From assembly GCA_946699065.1 (NCBI GenBank), contig CAMPDV010000256.1, positions 62,001 through 126,000 on the forward strand: a stretch of DNA of 64,000 bases, written 5' to 3'. This document shows, piece after piece, positions 61,001 through 64,000 of the stretch. Source of the DNA: Loxodes magnus (Eukaryota > Ciliophora > Karyorelictea > Loxodida > Loxodidae). How positions within the stretch are numbered: position 1 is the first letter of the stretch; each line of letters begins with the position of its first letter. The position numbers were made by a program, and so were the translations under genes. The notes under the pieces were generated by a model, which searched no databases, was not told the DNA's origin, and was given only the letters and a program-made list of their open reading frames with translations.

Positions 61001-64000
61001 TGAAACAACAACTATATTTGAAAAAAATTCATTACCAACCAAGGAAAAAATGAAACTTAGAAAAGTATTCGAAAAGTCTAATAGAAATATGATCAGATTT
61101 CATTCGCTTGCTTTGTGTTCCTTCAAGTCTTCTAAAAGTTTTAACTATATAAAACAGCTTCTTTACATGCAATTAATATTTTATAAGTTTTTATCTTAGT
61201 AGCAAGTTCAATAATTTATTATAAGAAAGGGTAGGAATATCATTATGACCAAGGCTAAAACTATTAAGTTTCATCTTTTAAACTGATTAGTTTCCTTTTA
61301 TACATTATTTTTTAGTCTTATTACTCCTGACTTTTCGCAGCTACAAATAAGATATTATCTAGCTTTATCTTATTCCGAAATATTGCAATATTTTTCGCTT
61401 CACTAATTCTGGCTAAAATCTCACATTTAGCATTTTAAATTTTCTTCCTTGACATCTTAGTAAGGAACTTTGTACTAAGTTTCAGTTTCTATTTCTATAG
61501 GGATGATATTATCGGTTACTAAACCATATTAGTCTTCTTCACAGGTTTAATAAATAAAAAAAGCAATGTATTAGCTAGTCTAAGTATCTTTTGAATCTAA
61601 AGAATCAAAGTTAACTCTGGTAGTAATTGTACTAAGACAATGCTATGAAAAATTTCCTTTTATGATTATCGAAGAAATCTCCTAAGAATATTGCTGGGAT
61701 ATATGGTCTGAGTCATAAGTACCAATTTCTAGAAAAATCTTCGATTCATTATATTTGAACGGAGGTAAGTTTGGAGCGAGGTATTTTTAGGCATAAGATA
61801 AAGAAGCCTCTAATAAAATCTCCCAAACTATCGCTTGTTTTACTTCGTCTGTCATTTTTCTTAAGAAAGTAGACTCTAAACTTTCTAACTCTCTTCTCTC
61901 ACTTTTATTACTCATGCTATTCTTCGAGGCAGGTTAATGGAAAACATTTCTGTTAATCGCAGAGATAATAAAATTGATCTGATCTGAATTAAGACTGTAT
62001 GCTATTCTATTTTATAAGCATTACTGTATACTATCTATAAAGCTTTGAATATTATTATAACTGACTTAAGACTCCATCACTTCAAGAATTTTGAGTGCGA
62101 CTGTAAATTCTTCTCCTTAACTCACTAAAGAGGGAATGTATTTAATCATTGTATTTAGTTCTTCTGAAGATAGTTAGTTAGCTGTTTAAGATAACTCAGT
62201 TATATAGTCTAAAATTTAGTTTAGCTTATTGAGATTTGTAGTTAAGTTGCTTTAACTTATTTCATATATTTAATCAGTATTTGTCCAGTTTTTGTTATCT
62301 ACTTTAATATTTAGATTTGTTGTATTTTAAGCTCCGAATTCGTTAGAAACTTAAGCAATTACTTATAAAATTTAATTATCTCCTTCACCTTATGGAAGCT
62401 AGTGTGATTATACGCATTCTTGCTATTAAATTCCTAAGGGTAGCTTTACATTTTGCTTGATATAATAAAATTGGTATGAAAGAGGATAGTTTCCTTCTTC
62501 ATCATAGCTGTTTATAATCTTGAATTCAAATAAGGTTTATCATGCATTTCCTTATTTTGGATTGACTTCAAATATCCCTATAACTGGAGACTTATTAATG
62601 TAAATTACTTTCTGATTCTTATATTATGCTCCCTCTTGGTCCTTAATACTGAGAGAAAAAGTATAAGTATTTCCTTTCGTTAGTTTCGCCGCATCTATCT
62701 AAACATTCATCAAGCTTAAATCTGTAGAAGTTGCACTATCTCTTAATAATCCAGGGTATTGATTTCAAATTGCTTCTTTAACTTCTAAAGTTCTTTAAGC
62801 TACTGCTCCATATAGATTAAATCTGTCTTGCGAGTTTACTTTATTAAACTTAGAGCCACTTAAACTTATTTGCACGGAATCACCTTAGTTTACTGTAGAG
62901 TTTACGTATATAAAATCCTATGCTTATATGTTTAATACTGAAGCTATTACTATCAACTTATATTATACTCCAACTTAAAACATTTCGCTATTAATGCTTA
63001 CAGTTGACTCTTAGCTATTGTTACATTAAGCAGTTTACTAATTTATATTATGGGTATCATTTTAATCTTCCAGCTTGATTATGGCTTCACACTTCCATTA
63101 ATAGGTTATTTATTTGCTAAAAGTCCCTACAACTTTAGTTTCAATACTCCTCTGTTAGTGAGGTAATAGCTTTATTTATTTATCACCTGAAATAAACACT
63201 TTTATTTAAGGCTAAAAAATGCTTATGTTTAGTTATCGATTAAGCTTTTAATCCACAAATGCTTAAATCTAGTACCAATAAGGATAAAAAAGTACACCTG
63301 GTTTAACCAAGATTGTGAGCTTATTATTTGATAGTGAAACCGGATTCCCAAAAATAGATGACTCAATATAATATTTTTCTCTTTGATCGCTTGTACTAAG
63401 TAAGCTTCATATTACATTATGATTCTATTAAACTGAATTTTCTATCATCAACGTTATATTTTCTCAAACGTTTTCATGAAATAGCGTTTCATTCCCATTT
63501 TTAAAGTAAACATTCTACTCTTGTCATCCTCATATTTTCACCTCTTAGCTTCAATCACTTTTTGTACCTGCCCAAGATTTAGCAATTACACTATAAATGA
63601 CTAAATTTGTTTAGTTTAAATATTTGGAAGGAATTGATACGAAACTTTTTTCCTGGTTGTAATTTTTTGGGATCAGATTTTAATTATTCAATACAAGAAA
63701 TCAATTTTCGAATTCTTAGTTAAATGGTTCTAACTTTATATCCCAGATATACTAAATAGGACATTTATGTCTATTATCCACACTAACTGAGATTTTTAAT
63801 TCACTTAAGTAAAAATGTGGTTGATTTACTACTGAGACTTAAATTTAAATTTTAGGTTCATAATTTACTTCTAACCATGTCCAGAGACTACTAATCTAAG
63901 ACTGATAGTATATAGAACTATCTTTAAACTTAATCTTCATATTCTTCGAAAGTTAAGCTTCTTATCCTATTTATACTATTAAGATTTTGGTATTTTATGT
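58030..64000 (-). CDS. Polycystin-1-like REJ-GPS multispan membrane protein (5' partial)
   Basis: One frame is open from the window edge (64000) to at least 61421, 859 codons, with Gln as TAA/TAG. It holds PKD/REJ-type repeats (SVIAKSWAGTKSDWSQEVK; TYTFSLSIKDQEGAQYK; NYPLSYQFYYIKQNV) and then a GPS autoproteolysis motif LKCQMWDFSQNQWSEKYCN with ICSCEKSG. Both conserved Trp of the GPS are TGA (61423-61421, 61402-61400). Membrane helices follow (WNLIVLALVIMIFLPFLII; FVIVVVSSF; WILVYVISYILQIILT; IWLYLVFSYTFF). A 12-residue repeat QLED(H/Y)RKTKTSK lies near 60650-60735. A 17-nt intron GTAATATCAAAGAATAG is likely near 58520. REJ-GPS-multispan is the layout of polycystin-1-family receptors and channels at the plasma or ciliary membrane. 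The 3' end is not fixed. Confidence 0.7.
60645..60735 (-). repeat. 36-bp in-frame tandem repeat in the receptor gene
   Basis: Two full copies and a partial copy of a 36-bp unit (plus strand CTTCCAG(A/T)TATTTACTAG... ). It encodes the charged 12-mer QLED(H/Y)RKTKTSK between a membrane helix and a basic segment. Confidence 0.7.

Noticed and set aside
2000-64000. Tetrahymena-type chromosome breakage sequence or telomeric repeats
   Set aside because: I looked for the breakage consensus and for CCCCAA- or CCCCAAAA-type runs and saw none.

Overview
This window reads as nuclear DNA of a ciliate from the karyorelict/heterotrich branch (Postciliodesmatophora). It is very AT-rich. Genes are open only if TAA and TAG are read as glutamine. 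In-frame TGA repeatedly falls where protein families carry tryptophan (GPS motif, REJ repeats, zinc knuckles), so TGA appears to mean both Trp and stop, as in NCBI code 27 (karyorelict) or 28 (Condylostoma). Tiny GT...AG introns of about 16-25 nt also fit that branch. Because TGA is ambiguous, several 3' gene ends are uncertain. Everything here was read by eye; no alignment or search was run.

Layout. 1-8.2 kb: the end of a short GC-richer ORF, one copy of a SINE-like repeat (R1), two small GC islands, then a long A-rich/T-rich skewed stretch. About 9.0-19.8 kb and 39.5-51.5 kb are two diverged arms of one inverted duplication of about 12 kb. Each arm carries, from outside to inside, gene X (unknown), a relic of a REJ/GPS receptor gene, and a RING plus ubiquitin-like gene that runs inward. 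The 20-kb centre holds an LRR gene, an unknown 205-aa gene, tRNA-Glu and tRNA-Lys, LINE fragments, a kelch-like gene, three R1 copies, two R2 copies, an unknown 197-aa gene and a LINE with an AP-endonuclease domain. 53-56 kb holds three Gag-like zinc-knuckle ORFs. 58-64 kb holds a large polycystin-1-like REJ-GPS-multispan gene.

The main discovery is the 3' half of the RING gene, present in both arms. What looks like an AT-rich satellite (17.2-19.3 kb and 40.0-42.7 kb) is a run of minimal introns. Each unit begins GTAAG and ends TAG or AAG, is 16-26 nt long, and is followed by an exon of exactly three nucleotides. Intron lengths vary from unit to unit and between the two copies, but exon length does not. 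Joining the triplets gives peptides that are conserved between the diverged copies (V-F-K-K-Y-W-K-Y-C-E-T-R-N-E-Y-D against V-L-K-K-F-W-K-Y-L-E-T-R-E-E-Y-E), and they run into a conserved, normally coded C-terminal exon. So one gene appears to hold roughly a hundred introns separated by one-codon micro-exons, with the middle of the gene expanded by tandem duplication of intron plus codon.
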